Shown: in pieces, positions 1-11,700 of the stretch
Layout: the number at the start of each line of letters is the position of its first letter
Numbering within the stretch: the first letter of the stretch is position 1
Source of the DNA: Cordylochernes scorpioides
Taxonomy: Eukaryota; Arthropoda; Arachnida; Pseudoscorpiones; Chernetidae
NCBI GenBank assembly: GCA_030710605.1
Contig: CP092880.1
Span: forward strand, 2,646,862 to 2,710,861
DNA: 64,000 nucleotides
Direction of reading: 5' to 3'
Notes under the pieces: generated by a model
The model's input: the letters and a program-made list of their open reading frames with translations, nothing else
The model's database searches: none
Told to the model about the DNA's origin: nothing
Program-made: the position numbers and the translations under genes

Positions 1-780
1 AAAAAAGCAAAGCTTAATTTTAAATTTCATTATCCTTTCCACAGGAAAAGCATCAAAATACTGCATAAGTACGGCACTTTTGCAGCCGCATGATTACGGC
101 AGTCCATAGCTTCCCTGACAAAAATTCACCAAGAAAGTTAAATATTCCAAAATTTTTCTGTGTGTAAATTGCTATATATGTAAAAAACATGTATACAAAA
201 AAGCAAAGCCCAATTCCAAACCCAAATATTTTTTTTATGAGAAGAACATCAACATAATGCATGATTACGGCAGTCCATAGCTTCCCTGACAAAAATTCAC
301 CAAAAAAGTTAAATATTCCAAAAATATTTCTGTGTATATATTGCTAAATGTGTAAATAACATGTATATAAAAAAGCAAAGCTTAATTTTAAATTTCATTA
401 TCCTTTTCACAGGAAAAGCATCAAAATACTGCATAAGTACGGCACTTTTGCAGCCCCCCTGACAAAAATTCACTAAAAGAGGTAAGTATTCAAAAAAATA
501 TTTTGGTATATATATTGCTAAATGTGTAACAAACATGTATATAAAAAAGCAAAGCTTAATTCTAAGTTCTAATATTTTTTTTATAAGAAAAGCTACAAAA
601 GCAAATAGGGAGAAGTGAAGCCATTTAGCCATTTTCAAAATCTGATTGTGAAAGAGTAAAAAAAAATAGTAAATAAGAGCAAATATAAAGAAAAAGTATT
701 GCTAAATGTGTAATAAACATTTATATAAAAAAAGCAAAGCTTAATTCTAAGTTTTAATATAAAGAAGAAATAAGACACAA
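1..780. repeat. Degenerate tandem repeat, about five 175-195 bp units
   Basis: The phrase aaaaaagcaaagcttaat, or a close variant, recurs near positions 1, 197, 370, 543 and 730. Each is accompanied by gacaaaaattcacca, a tgctaaatgtgtaa block and a Cat-rich block. The copies have diverged by substitutions and small deletions. Short open frames across them are translations of the repeat and have no domain I recognise. The block is AT-rich, and its left end lies outside the window. Confidence 0.6.
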
Positions 781-830
781 AAATGGAGCTAAATTCAAAT
801 GAAAAACTATAACAAATTAATAAAAAAAAA

Positions 831-967
831 AATAAGACCTAATCCAAATGCCACCATCATCAGACAAAAGAAAAAATGAGATTTTATTCTTTAGTTCATT
901 TATTCTTCTGTCTGATGCTGTTGCTGAAACGTCACACACTATTAAATTATTTGGATTAGGTCTTATT
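831..967. repeat. Inverted repeat (hairpin element) with a hammerhead-like box
   Basis: The arms aataagacctaatccaaat and its reverse complement (about 950-967) enclose an inner inverted pair (atcagacaaaag / cttctgtctgat). The loop side carries ctgatgctgttgctgaaacg. A related arrangement lies at 50690-50880 inside the Helitron (gtgtggtttcag ... ctgaaacatcacac). The function is unknown. The CUGAUG and GAAAC boxes hint at a decayed relative of the hammerhead-bearing repeats elsewhere in the window. Confidence 0.5.
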
Positions 968-1544
968 AATGAGAAAAAAAAAGATGCCAAAGAGAGATGA
1001 AAAGATGCCAAAAAAGATAACCAGATACAAAAATTGTGCTAAATTCAAATGAAAAACTAAAACAAACACTAATAAAAGATAATTATTATAGAATAAAAGT
1101 AATAATTCAATCTACAATTCGAAAAATTTATATATTTAAATGAAAAACTATAACAAAGTACTTACATAATCAAATGAATCAGAAATATATTATTTCAAAA
1201 CACATTTTTACGCATTTCAAAACAAATAAATTGATGATGATAAATGCAAAAAATCTACGATTGTAAAATAGATTAAATTAAAAAATAAAAATAACTGTTA
1301 ACATTAGGAAAATAAAAACAGGCCTATCATACGAAGAAAAAAATAACGAAAATTTTGGTATATAGATTGTTATGTGTAGTTCAGAATCTTCGGAGGAGAT
1401 AGCTCAGGACTTTACAATGGAAAACTCTGTTACGGTATTATCTATATAGATGTACGGTATGTAATTATGCAAATATGAAATTATGTTTATATGTACTGTA
1501 AGTAGGTATTCAAATATGATATTATATATATATGAAAAATATAG

Positions 1545-1690
1545 TACAAATGTGATATTGTACTGGCCAATTCTGGAATAATTAGAAATCAACGAGAATA
1601 GTTAATATTTATTCCGATAGATGGCGCAAGCCATCAGCAACTTTCAGTTGCACGATAAGGAGATACCTTTCTCATAATATATTTATACGG
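1545..1690 (+). repeat. Dispersed repeat family B (atagatggcgcaagccatc)
   Basis: This block of about 140 bp contains gtacaaatgtgatattgtac, then attccgatagatggcgcaag, then ttgcacgataaggagatacc. Related copies lie at about 35412-35600 (+), 38500-38580 (+, partial), 44085-44240 (-) and 56470-56570 (-, interrupted by a solo LTR). It shares the agatggcgc motif with several other families here. It is followed to about 1915 by AT-rich degenerate repeats of the type atgtacggtatgtaagtatg. Confidence 0.55.
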
Positions 1691-2254
1691 TATGTAATTA
1701 TGCAAATATGGTATCATGAATGTATGTACTGTATTTTAGTATGTAATTATGGAATTATGTATGCATATACGGAATATGAGTATGTATATATGTAATTATG
1801 TACGGAATGAAGTAAGTATGCATATATGGTAATATATATGTATGTACGGTATGCAAGTATGCATATATGTAACTATGTACGGTATGTAAGTATGCATATA
1901 TGGTAAGCTATAGCTCTCCCACAAATGATCCTTCCTCCAATAAAACACTCACCTATTGATCCCGCTAACACCATTTGTCATCGCAGCAGGAAAATTGAAC
2001 GTGTCATTAATTACATAGTCAGGTTAGGTTAGGAAACTCATCTCCTGACGTGTAATAGTTAATGCTGCTAATATCTTTTTATATACTTTTTATGGTAGCA
2101 GTGGATTCCCCACGTCAGGTTCTAAGACAATTCTGAGCACGTCGCTGTTAAATTTCCTCTTGTTTAATTTCAAAGCCATAAAATGGATAGGATATTACAC
2201 ACTCTGGGAATTTAATTAAACAATATTTCAAGCCGTTTGTACATTTTTATGAGG

Positions 2255-2560
2255 GGGTCAGTGGAAGGATGGTGTAAACCGTTGGTTTTTCGAACACTAC
2301 AACTCTGGATCGAATCCCTCATTGGGCACTTTTTTTCTGATAAAAAAAAATGCTCCAATGGCCCCCGATTCTTGCAAAAGTCCAATCTCACCAGCAATTG
2401 CAAGTAACAAAACGGGGATATGGCACATTTGTAAGTGCAAAGTCGAACTGTTTTTCACATATAGACATGTGGTACACTTACAGTAAAAGCAAGTCGCCTA
2501 CTTTTACCCACCATGATTATAATTGACTGTACCACGTGTACTAGGAATAAGCAAAAAATA
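2255..2560 (+). repeat. tRNA-derived SINE-like element, family S1
   Basis: The head ends in ggatcgaatccc, a good RNA polymerase III B-box, followed by a T-run. The ~200-bp body (caatggcccccgattcttgc ... accacgtgtactaggaataa) recurs at 51810-52097 (-, head lost in the N gap), 51170-51345 (-, partial) and 50556-50690 (+, body end only). The repeated unit with an internal promoter-like head supports SINE identity. I cannot define exact ends or target duplications. Confidence 0.5.
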
Positions 2561-2605
2561 AACATTATTTAAACACATGTGGTTTAATTAGTCTTTCTGT
2601 TTTTA

Positions 2606-2779
2606 CATAATGGAGCCAAAAGCTTCCCCATGTGCACTAAGTGCAAAACCGAAGAGGCCACTCCCCAACATATACTAAATTGTATTGGAAAGGACAAAAG
2701 ATCCCTGTACAGAGAACCAAGAAGAGTTCTTCTACTTCTTTATGAGCACGATCTCCAAGATCTTTCCAATTTAGACTAA
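2606..2779 (+). pseudogene. Non-LTR retrotransposon (LINE) ORF2 C-terminal relic
   Basis: An open frame of about 55 codons ends at TAA 2777-2779. It contains MCTKCKTEEATPQHILNC, a C-x2-C-x8-H-x4-C box, followed by a basic and leucine-rich tail. This box is typical of the extreme C-terminus of LINE reverse-transcriptase proteins. The rest of the reverse transcriptase is absent upstream, so this is a 5'-truncated copy, the normal fate of target-primed insertions. Related but different boxes occur at 6808, 27546, 62500 and 63781. Confidence 0.6.
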
Positions 2780-3029
2780 TATAAAAGGATAAGAAAAAAA
2801 AACTTAATGGAGATCAAGATTAAACTACCTGAATGCTATACAATAACACTTATAGATTGATAAGATGGAAATGGTTGTAAAAGCTATGCAAATTAAAAGT
2901 AATATAAGCTATTTTGCCCCATATGATTCGATTCAAAATAAACCAATTTTCTACTTCTCTTATTACAATAATAAATTATGGAAGGGCCTGGTAAAATACC
3001 TTTCCTAAGAGGCCAGCTTCAGTATAAGT

Positions 3030-3775
3030 ATGAAAGCAAAACAGCTCAATACAATATTACAGCGGTATGGTAGATTAAACTAGCAAAGCTGTTAGGAGGG
3101 TTCAACGCCGATGAGCCAGGCCTTTCCAATATTATTTTTATAGCAGTAAGGACAGTAGAAGTTTGATTTATTTGTGAAAAGAAATATTCGAGTTTGGTGT
3201 TGTCATTTGTATTATATAGATGGTGGGTTATTGCTTTGTATTAATATACAGTACTGTATACTAACCATTCATTTATAAAGAAATGTTAAGAAATAGCTCA
3301 AATCATTGACAATTATCTCTGCTATTTAAAAATTGATATAGATCTAAATTGTTTATTGTCTGTTGTCTAGCGCTGAAGAAGAGTGGGCATTCCAGCAGTA
3401 GGTGTCTCGTGTGGGAGGGCCTGGCTCATCAGTGGTGAACCCTCCCAGCGGTTTCGCTAGTTTAATCTACCATCTACCATGGGTTCACCACCGATGAGCC
3501 AGGCCCTCCCATTAATTTTTCCATTGCAGTAAGGGCAGTAGAAATTGTTTAATTTCAAAAAAAGAATCTTATGCGTCTATAATAGTTTCTAATTTTCATA
3601 GTCCAGGACTCGAGGCACTTACTGCTGGAATTCCACTCTTCTTCCATGGATTCCCCACTGATGAGCCAGGCCCTCCCATTAATTTTCCATTGCAGTAAGG
3701 GCAGTAGAAATTGTTTAATTTCAAAGGATTCTTACGCGTAATAGAAGTTACATAAAACCCCATCTGAGAAACGCA
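3030..3775. repeat. Cluster of foldback family F copies and LINE relics
   Basis: Three copies of family F (gggagggcctggctcatcag, both orientations) lie at about 3054-3180, 3410-3560 and 3650-3775. Between them are two fragments of the LINE C-terminus coding RHLLLECPLF (minus strand near 3355-3415; plus strand near 3610-3645, damaged). Family F has conserved blocks cccttactgcaatgg, gatgagccaggccctcccat, ttcaccactgatgag and cgaaaccgctgggagg. The layout suggests repeated insertion of the same elements into each other. Confidence 0.55.
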
Positions 3776-4496
3776 ACAATCGGAAATGAATTATGGATCC
3801 CATTTTTAAAAAGAAAGTTGGATGATTACAGGAAATCAATTGATGAACTTGTTGATTCTTAATGGAGCGAAGTCATGAGGGCAGAGTTTTAATATCTTTT
3901 GATGGCATTCTTTGTGATGTTTGGGTTATCTCCGTCTTGGATATTGGATTCAAGCCATCATACTCGAAACCTGTACCTTCTATTATTAAATCAGAGATTG
4001 GTGATATTTTATTAAAGTTGAACCAACATCTCTGATGGAAAATGTCATCATATGTGTTCGACACACACACACAATAAATTTTAAAAGTTTAAAAAGCAAA
4101 CGACATTCCCAACCCAAAACATATATCTTACATATTTTAATAAAAAATATATATACTATTGTATTTATCTGTATTTATTATTAAATTTTTAACGTGATAA
4201 TCCTGTTGAAGGACTGACAAGTCCAGTAGCTTGAAAAATAAAAGGTTACACAAGAAACTTAACCCTGGAAGCTTCATTTATTTTATAATATGTACTATTT
4301 GTCGCGGAATACTGTAAATAAAAAGTCTAAACTCCAAATATATATTTCTTATAATAAAAGTATAGAATCAAAGTAGAATTTTAAACAATGATAATAAATA
4401 AGGTTGAAATATTGCAATAATTCTGATGATATTTGTTTAGAAATATAAAATCGATAATATTTGGAAATCAAAATGAACAATTGTGTTTATAATATA

Positions 4497-4790
4497 ATGC
4501 ACTAGCGCGCCATCTGTTATCAAAATTCAAAACTATTTTAAAGGCGTAAGATTCTTTTTGATATTAAACAATTTATACTGCCCTTACTGCAATGGAAAAA
4601 TTAATGAGAGGGCCTGGCTCATCAGTGGTGAACCCTCGGTTGATAGATTAAACTGACGAAACCGCTGGGAGGGTTCACCACTGATGAGCCAGGCCCTCTC
4701 ATTAATTTTTCCATTGCAGTAAGGGCAGTATAAATTGTTTAATATCAAAAAGAATCTTACGCCTTTAAAATTGTTTTGAATTGTGTTTAT
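4497..4790. repeat. Foldback family F element, near-perfect inverted repeat
   Basis: The left arm runs from tgcactagcgcgccatctg through ggcgtaagattctttttgat to gagggcctggctcatcagtgg. The right arm (4660-4775) repeats it in reverse complement. The arms are about 110 bp with a short spacer holding ttgatagattaaactgac. Both strands have open frames across it only because the sequence is palindromic. The CTGATGA and GAAAC boxes described under findings are present. Confidence 0.6.
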
Positions 4791-4984
4791 ATATGATAAA
4801 AATTTGAGAGCTAAAATGTCATTATATGATGTTTTTTTATGACACACAGTAATTAGTAAATAAAAAATTGAAAATGAATAAAATACGAATAAATAATACA
4901 CGAGGTACAACCCATGATATAAGGATCACTCCAAAGGTTTTTGCAATCAATTTTATCAAAGCTGTACCTTTCAAATTTTTAGAG

Positions 4985-5150
4985 TTTCTCAAAGTATTCA
5001 CCTTTAACACCTATGCAAGATTTCATCCGGGAAAACCAATTATCGAAGCACTTATACCAGTCATCTTCGAGAATGGAATTTACGGCATTGATAAAGGCTT
5101 GCAATAAAAGTGGATATAATTGGGGAACTGCTTTTACTGTGAGTTCTCCA
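4985..5150 (-). pseudogene. Mariner transposase C-terminal relic
   Basis: Read on the minus strand, the segment encodes AFINAVNSILEDDWYKCFDN, then WFSRMKSCIGVKGEYFEKL and a stop. This matches the usual mariner transposase tail (W..R...CI..KG.YFE). The catalytic domain is missing. The adjacent acgaggtacaacccatgata at 4899-4918 could be the remains of the terminal inverted repeat. It is inactive. Confidence 0.6.
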
Positions 5151-5269
5151 CATTTCTATACATGTAGAATATAATTCGACCATTGCACTTTTAAGTAGAT
5201 TGTATGAAATCTACAATCTAAACAAGAAATAACTTCAGAAAACAATAGATAAATCATTTTTGTAAACTA

Positions 5270-5902
5270 CACTCATGGACAAAACTTAAGGGATTTGTAC
5301 CTGTAAGCATGTATATCGGGATTCAGACAATAACTCTGAAAGATATCACAGTGACCTTTATTCAAGACACACGAGATAACCAATATACACTCATGGACAA
5401 AACTTAAGGAAGTTGTATCTTTTAGCATGTATATCGGGATTCAGACAATAACCCTGAAAGATATTACAGTGAACTTCATTGAAGACACACGAGATAACCA
5501 ATATACACTCATGGACAACACTTAAGGAAGTTGTAACTTTTAGCATGTATATCGGGATTCAGACAATAACTCTGAAAGATATTACAGTGACCTTTATTGA
5601 AGACACACGAGATAACCAATATACACTCATGGACAACACTTAAGGAAGTTGTAACTTTTAGCATGTATATCGGGATTCAGACAATAACTCTGGAAGATGC
5701 ACTCATGGACAAAACTTAAGAAAGTTGTACCTTTTAAACATGTATATCAGGATTCAGACAATAACTCTGAAAGATATTACAGTGACCTTTATTGAAGACA
5801 CACGAGATAACCAAGTTTGAACCAAATTTACTGTCTCCTTAAAAATAAGAGATTACCAAGCACATCAAAGACTTTTCAATTTTCAAGTTTTTTCCATGAG
5901 TG
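5270..5902. mobile_element. Tc1/mariner-type MITE expanded as a 118-bp satellite (locus 1)
   Basis: The block begins TA-cactcatggacaaaactt and ends aagttttttccatgagtg-TA, so inverted terminal repeats and TA dinucleotides bracket it. Inside, units start at 5270, 5388, 5506 and 5624 (118-bp steps), then 5700 (a 76-bp unit lacking the cagtgacctttattgaag segment), then a final unit with a unique tail. The same family occupies 16523-17201, 24550-25737 and 26113-26835. It has no coding capacity; the transposase would have to act in trans. Confidence 0.75.
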
Positions 5903-6527
5903 TATATAGCTAAAGTGAAAACAAGATTGAGAAACATTCATGCCACCTATAAATATAAAATACCAAAAGAATCAATTTAGGCATGTAGTCAAATTAACAC
6001 AAACCGAAAGTTTACTTTAAACTTCTAATATAAAACATATTTAAAAGAAAGCCCAATAAATAAGACATACAATGTAGAATAAAATATCTAGAACTCCTGG
6101 GAATTATTCTAATCTGAAATGGATGATAGAAAAGAATCCATAAATTTAATTTTAACAAAGTAATTAAAGATATGTCAAGAGAGAGAAAAAAAAACGCTTT
6201 GTGAAAACTTCTTACCTTAATTCCACTTTCTATTAGATACCCTATTTCATCCTTTATTTCTTTAGTTAAATCTTTTGTGGTATTTCTGTATTTCAATTTT
6301 TATACATAATTATACTATCCTAAAAGCTTATGTTAATAATTTTATAAAATAAATAAAGCTTCCAGGGTTAAGTTTCTTGTGCAACTTTTTATCTTCAAGT
6401 TTTCGGACTTGTCAGTCCTTCAACAGGATTATCACGTTAACAACTTAATAATAAATACAAATTTTATATATTAATTATTATATATATATATTAAATAATT
6501 ATTATTTAATGAGACAGTAAAAGTCGG

Positions 6528-6700
6528 TGGATGAGAGGGTAACATGCTCGATTCCCGACAGTCATGAACCGGGATTTAATCCCGCGTTAAAATTTGTTTA
6601 ATATGTGAATAACCTTCACATATTATTCACTGTTTCAATTATCATGAACTAGGTTGCTCTTCCTGAGCGGTACCTATTAAGGTTATTTTGAACCAGGTTG
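6528..6700 (+). repeat. tRNA-derived SINE-like element, family S2
   Basis: The head agtcggtggatgagagggta has an A-box look. About 50 bp on, gggatttaatccc stands at the B-box position. The body (gtgaataaccttcacatatt ... gagcggtacctattaaggt) follows. Other copies are at 35757-36100 and 55960-56220. The cloverleaf is not cleanly drawable by eye, so the tRNA origin is inferred from the two promoter-like boxes and their spacing. Confidence 0.5.
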
Positions 6701-6807
6701 AACTATATACTGAGAGAAAAATATATTACATTATTTCTGTTTGAAAATAATAGTTTGTTTGAATACCATTTCAAAGATTCCACCCTTCATTACAGCATAC
6801 AAGGTTG

Positions 6808-6892
6808 TCCCAAAAGTTTAATCCAGGACTCGAGACACCTACTGCTGGAATGCCCACTCTTCTTCACCGCTAGACAACAGACAATGTTGTAG
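6808..6892 (+). pseudogene. LINE ORF2 C-terminal relic
   Basis: The frame encodes DSRHLLLECPLFFTARQQ and stops at 6890-6892. The H-x4-C half of the LINE C-terminal zinc-type box is intact, while the first cysteine pair is decayed. The same sequence is found inverted at 3355-3415. The copy sits inside the foldback described for 6335-7265. Confidence 0.5.
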
Positions 6893-7265
6893 ATCTATAT
6901 CAATTTGTAAATAGCAGAGAAAATTATCAAAGATTTAACTATTTTTGTTAATATATTTATGATTATCTTTCTAACCCCTGGAAGGATCAGGTTTCTAATA
7001 TATCTTATTGTTTTTTTATTAATTTAATTTTTTGTATAATATGTTTATAAACAAACGTTTTTTCCCTGATTTAGAATAAATACAGAAATAATGTAATATA
7101 TTTTCCTCTCAATATATAATAGGCATTTAAAATATGTATATAATAACGTGTATATAAAAATTGTATTTATTATTAAGTTGTTAACGTGATAATCCTATTG
7201 AAGGACTGACAAGTCCGAAAACTCGAAAATAAAAAGTTGCACAAGAAACTTAACCCTGGAAGCTT

Positions 7266-8378
7266 TATTTATTTTATGATAATATTTTTATAAATGCTCC
7301 TGTTTAAAAATGTAAATCGACGCAATTATCTCTAGTCGGGATATCGTGTTTGGTGTGTTAAAATACCACTTATCGGTATTTTAATTATATTTAAACTAAT
7401 TAATCAACATTACTTCCTTATTAAATAGACAAAATAATTTTGAATATCTGAAATAATTGAATATCAATAAGGTAATGAACAATAAATCTAAATATTGACA
7501 TTCAATGATAGATTATGTTTTAGCCATTTTCTTTGCTTTCCCATAATCAAAATTATAATAACGTTTTTATATGACTTATAAATAATAATTTTTATATAAA
7601 TTACTTTCCAAAGTATTAAAATTAATCTGTTTATTATATACATAATATATTATAAAGTTTTCATATAAATTTATATAGAAAACTAATCTCTGTAGGGCTC
7701 CAGGTTTACCAATACAAAGGATAAAGTATGTTCTTATGGAAAATCCAACAAATTTTGAAAATTGTTTTGAATATAGAGTAATCCATGAATAAATCTTTAA
7801 CTAAAAAGGGTATATTATATTGAAAATATATAATTTATTTTCCAATATTTTAGTTGGCTTAATGCCAACTTTTTTCAAGGTATTACAAAATGTGTAAACA
7901 ACAAACAAAGCGTTACAAAACGTTAATAGATTTAAGTTAATATATTAATTTATATTCATGATAAAATTGTGAAAAACGTTTTAAAATTACAAAATATTTT
8001 CTCACAATGAGTTTCTTTTTATTACAAAACGCTAGCTTTCAAGTGATAATCGCTCTTCAACGGGCTTAATAAAACATCGACTATATCCTACAAGAATTTT
8101 TACAAAAACATACGCGCGCAGCGTGGATTATCATATAAATCCATATATATCATATAAAAATATTTTGTAATATTAATTTACACTTAGGCATGGATCAACC
8201 TGTCTATTTACATATTTACATGAAGGATTTGTCCAATAAAAACAACAATAATTAAATATTAATAGGCTAATCCCCTAATAGAATATTCACAAATATCAAA
8301 TTCTAGTTTATTGTGTTCTTCACTATGTAAATCCGTTTTTGCATAACTGTTATTTTCTGCTCATATATATGTATATAT
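7266..8378. other. AT-rich sequence without recognised genes
   Basis: There is no open frame or domain I can support. The only structured element is near 8035-8080 on the minus strand: cccgttgaagagcgattatc followed by acttgaaagctagcg. This resembles the CUGNNGA-hairpin-GAAA pattern of the hammerhead-like repeats but is degenerate. Confidence 0.6.
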
Positions 8379-8716
8379 TGTTGCACCAGGTTGCGGCTTG
8401 GCAGACTCTTCAGCCATGATTCTCTCCTGTGCTGGGTCTTGCATCTTACCAGAGCGTGTTTCAACCATCCTACAAATTTATATAAGGGAATAATGAGATA
8501 AGTCTACATTAAGTAACCTCCAGAATCATTTATTTATTTTCTCACATCAAAGAGAGCAGTGAAGTCACACGTGTACCTAAATACAAATGATGATAATCTA
8601 ATCTTTTTTAAATAAATATCATAGAATATTTTATATAAAAATAAATAAATATATAATTTAAATTTCAAATATATTAAAAATAATATAAGAAATACGCCAC
8701 TAATCATGATGTAACA
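8379..8716 (-). repeat. 3' LTR of Ty3 element 1
   Basis: This 338-bp direct repeat of 13223-13560 has TG/CA ends. The last codons and the stop of pol lie inside it. Its outer end carries an unused copy of the gag-start sequence (atggctgaagagtctgcc on the minus strand). Confidence 0.92.
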
Positions 8717-11700
8717 CTTCCCCCTCTCCAGAGGTCGTCACGTCCTCGTGATTGACCTCATCAATTCTTTCAAAATAGGGTTTGATTCTTGAGACATGTA
8801 CAATCAATGGGTCTTGGCCAGGATTATCTTTTGGTTCAATTAAGTAATTTACGTTGGACAGCTTCTTTAATATTCTATATGGGCCAAAATATTTTCTCAG
8901 TAGTTTCTCACACTTTCCTATTTTCCTAATTGGTGTCCAAACTGCTACTAATTCTCCTGGTTCGTAGCTTCTTTCCATGTGTTTCTTATCATAGTTCTTT
9001 TTCATTCTTTCTTGAGTCTTTATTGTGTTGTTAATAACTAATTTTCTTGTTCTGTTTATTTTGTCTAAGTGATGTTTTATGTATTCATCATAATCATCCT
9101 TGTCAATGTCCACCGTGATATTCCTGTCGTCCAAAAGAGACGTGGGTTCTCTTCCAAACATCAGGAAAAAGGGAGAATATCCTGTGGTTTCCTGAACTGT
9201 AGTATTGTAAGCGTGAGTGATGAATGGGAGTATTTCGTCCCAATTCTTCTGATCAGTGTTCACATACATACTGAGCATATTGATCAATGTTCTATTTAAC
9301 CGCTCTGTCAATCCATTAGTCTGGGGATGATAGCTCGTTGTAAAACAATGTTTAATCTTGCACGTTTTCATCACCTCTTTCATTAAATTACTGGTAAATT
9401 GAGAGCCTCTGTCACTAATAAGATATTGTGGGGCTCCGTGCCGGACAAAAATATCCTCTACTAGAAATTTTGAAACTTCTTTCACTGTTGCTTCCGAGAC
9501 TGCTTTTGTTTCTGCATATCTAGTGTAGTAGTCCGTCAGCACGATTATCCATTTTTTCCTGTTTTTCGTAGATGGCAATGGACCAACAAAGTCAATTCCA
9601 ATTCTTTCGAAAGGAAAGTTGGCTGGGGGAATGGGCTGTAGTAGTCCAGAAGGTAATTGGTTTGAGCCTTTTCTACTTTGGCAAAGGTGACACGTCTTAA
9701 CGAACTCTGAGACATCCTTTAGCATGGATGGCCAAAAGTATTTACTCTTTATTCGGTACATGGTTCTGGCGACACCCAGATGGCCATTCGACATATGATT
9801 GTGATATTCTTTCATAATTTCTCTCTTTTTCTTCTCTGGAACCACAAGCAACCACGCCCTGCCTTCAGGGTTCGGGTTTTTCTTAAAGAGGCATCCATCT
9901 TCTACTTTAAAGTTTTGCGCAATTGATCGCCTGCTTCCATTAAGGTTTTTCTTAACACTTTCGATAAACTTATCCCCTTCGTCTGTTATTTGATTTAAAA
10001 ATAGCCTTTCAAAATCCTCATCCCAATCAGTTTCTGGTAAGGGTCCCCTAGATAAGCCATCGGCGTCCAGATGCTTCTTTCCTGATTTATGTATTATATC
10101 GAAGTCATATTCTTGAATTTTCAATGCCCATCTTGCCAATCGACCTGTTGGATCCTTCAAGTTTTTGAGCCAGCATAAGGCGTGGTGGTCTGTTACTATT
10201 TTAAAGTGTCTTCCATAAAGGTAGGGTCGTAATTTTGACATTGACCAGACAACGGCCAGACATTCTTTTTCAGTGGTAGAATAATTTTGCTCCGCTTTAC
10301 TTAGGGTACGACTCAAATATGAGATCACCTTCTCTTCACCACCGATGTCTTGGACAAGTGTTGCACCTATGCCGATGTTGGACGCATCAGTATGAACATA
10401 AGTAGGTGCATTTGGATTGAAGTGACCTAAAATTGGTGGACTTAATAGTGCTGTTTTTAGGGTTTGAAACGCTTCCTCTTGTCTTTCTGTCCAGGTAAAT
10501 GATACACTTTTTTTTATAAGGTTGGTCAAAGGGTCAGCAATTTTTGAGAAATCTTTGATAAATTTTCTATAATATGAACACATTCCCGAAAAGGATTGTA
10601 CTTCTTTGACCTTTTTGGGCCGAGGGAAATTTCTGACAGCTTTGATGTTATGTTCCGCGGGTTTTATACCATGTTTGCTCGTTATATAGCCGAGAATCTC
10701 CAATTCTTCAAAAGCAAATCGGCATTTTTTGTCGTTTAACCTTAAATTAGATTCACGAAAACATCTAAAAACAGCTTCAAGTCTTTTGAGGTGCGTTGGA
10801 AAATCCGGGCTATATATGATAACATCATCCAGATAACACAAACAAATTTGCCATCTCAGATTTCCAAGCATATTCTCCATATTTCTCTCAAAGGTAGCAG
10901 GCGCGTTACAAAGTCCAAAAGGCATCACGTTGAATTCATATAATCCATGTGCTGTAGTGAAAGCTGTTTTCTCTTTGTCTCTTTCTTCGACTTCAACTTG
11001 CCAATATCCAGATCTGAGGTCTATTGCTGAGAAGTGTGTAGATCCTTGGAGAGTATCCATAACTTCGTCTATTCTAGGGATCAGATAGACATCTTTTACT
11101 GTCACATTATTCAGTTTTCTGTAGTCCACACAAAATCTGTATTTACCATCTCGCTTCTTGACCAATATTACTGGAAAAGACCAGGGGCTAGAAGATGGCC
11201 TAATTATGCCTTCTGTAAGCATCTCGTCAATTTGCTCTTTTATAATATCTCGTTCTTTAGCACTTACCCGGTAAGGCTTGTGTTTAATTGGCTTCGCGTC
11301 TTCTGTGTCTATCCGATGTTTTGCCAAATTGGTTCTCCCTAATCTCGACGAAAAAAGATCTCCATACCTTTCTAAAACTTGTTTTAACTCCTTCTGTTCC
11401 TTTGGTGAAAGATTTTCGTTTATTTGGAATCTAGGTTCTTTGTTCTCTTCTACCTCTCTTTCTCGACTCACATTTATTTTCGCTGGACTACTTCCAAAAG
11501 CCAATGTTTGGTTTTTCATTATTTTTAACGGTCGAGGATACGGATTAGTTATCCAGATGTGTGTTTCCCTATTTATAACATTGATCAAGCTTCTTGCTAG
11601 ACGAAGTCCATTTGTTTGAAACATTTTGCTGCTCTCCTCGATAATATATTCTCCATCCTCTGTTTCTACCAATGCCTTGATCAATTTCATGGAACATTCC

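Larger units (their letters stand above)
6335..7265. repeat. Large inverted-repeat element with hammerhead-like hairpins
   Basis: The left arm (about 6345-6500, containing cagtccttcaacaggattat) is the reverse complement of the right arm (about 7130-7265, containing ggactgacaagtccgaaaac). A second inner inverted pair (gaaaaatatattacattat at 6716 / ataatgtaatatattttc at 7087) confirms a foldback layout. The interior holds a SINE-like unit and a LINE relic. Single arms recur at 4180-4275 (+) and 31190-31400 (-). Confidence 0.55.
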
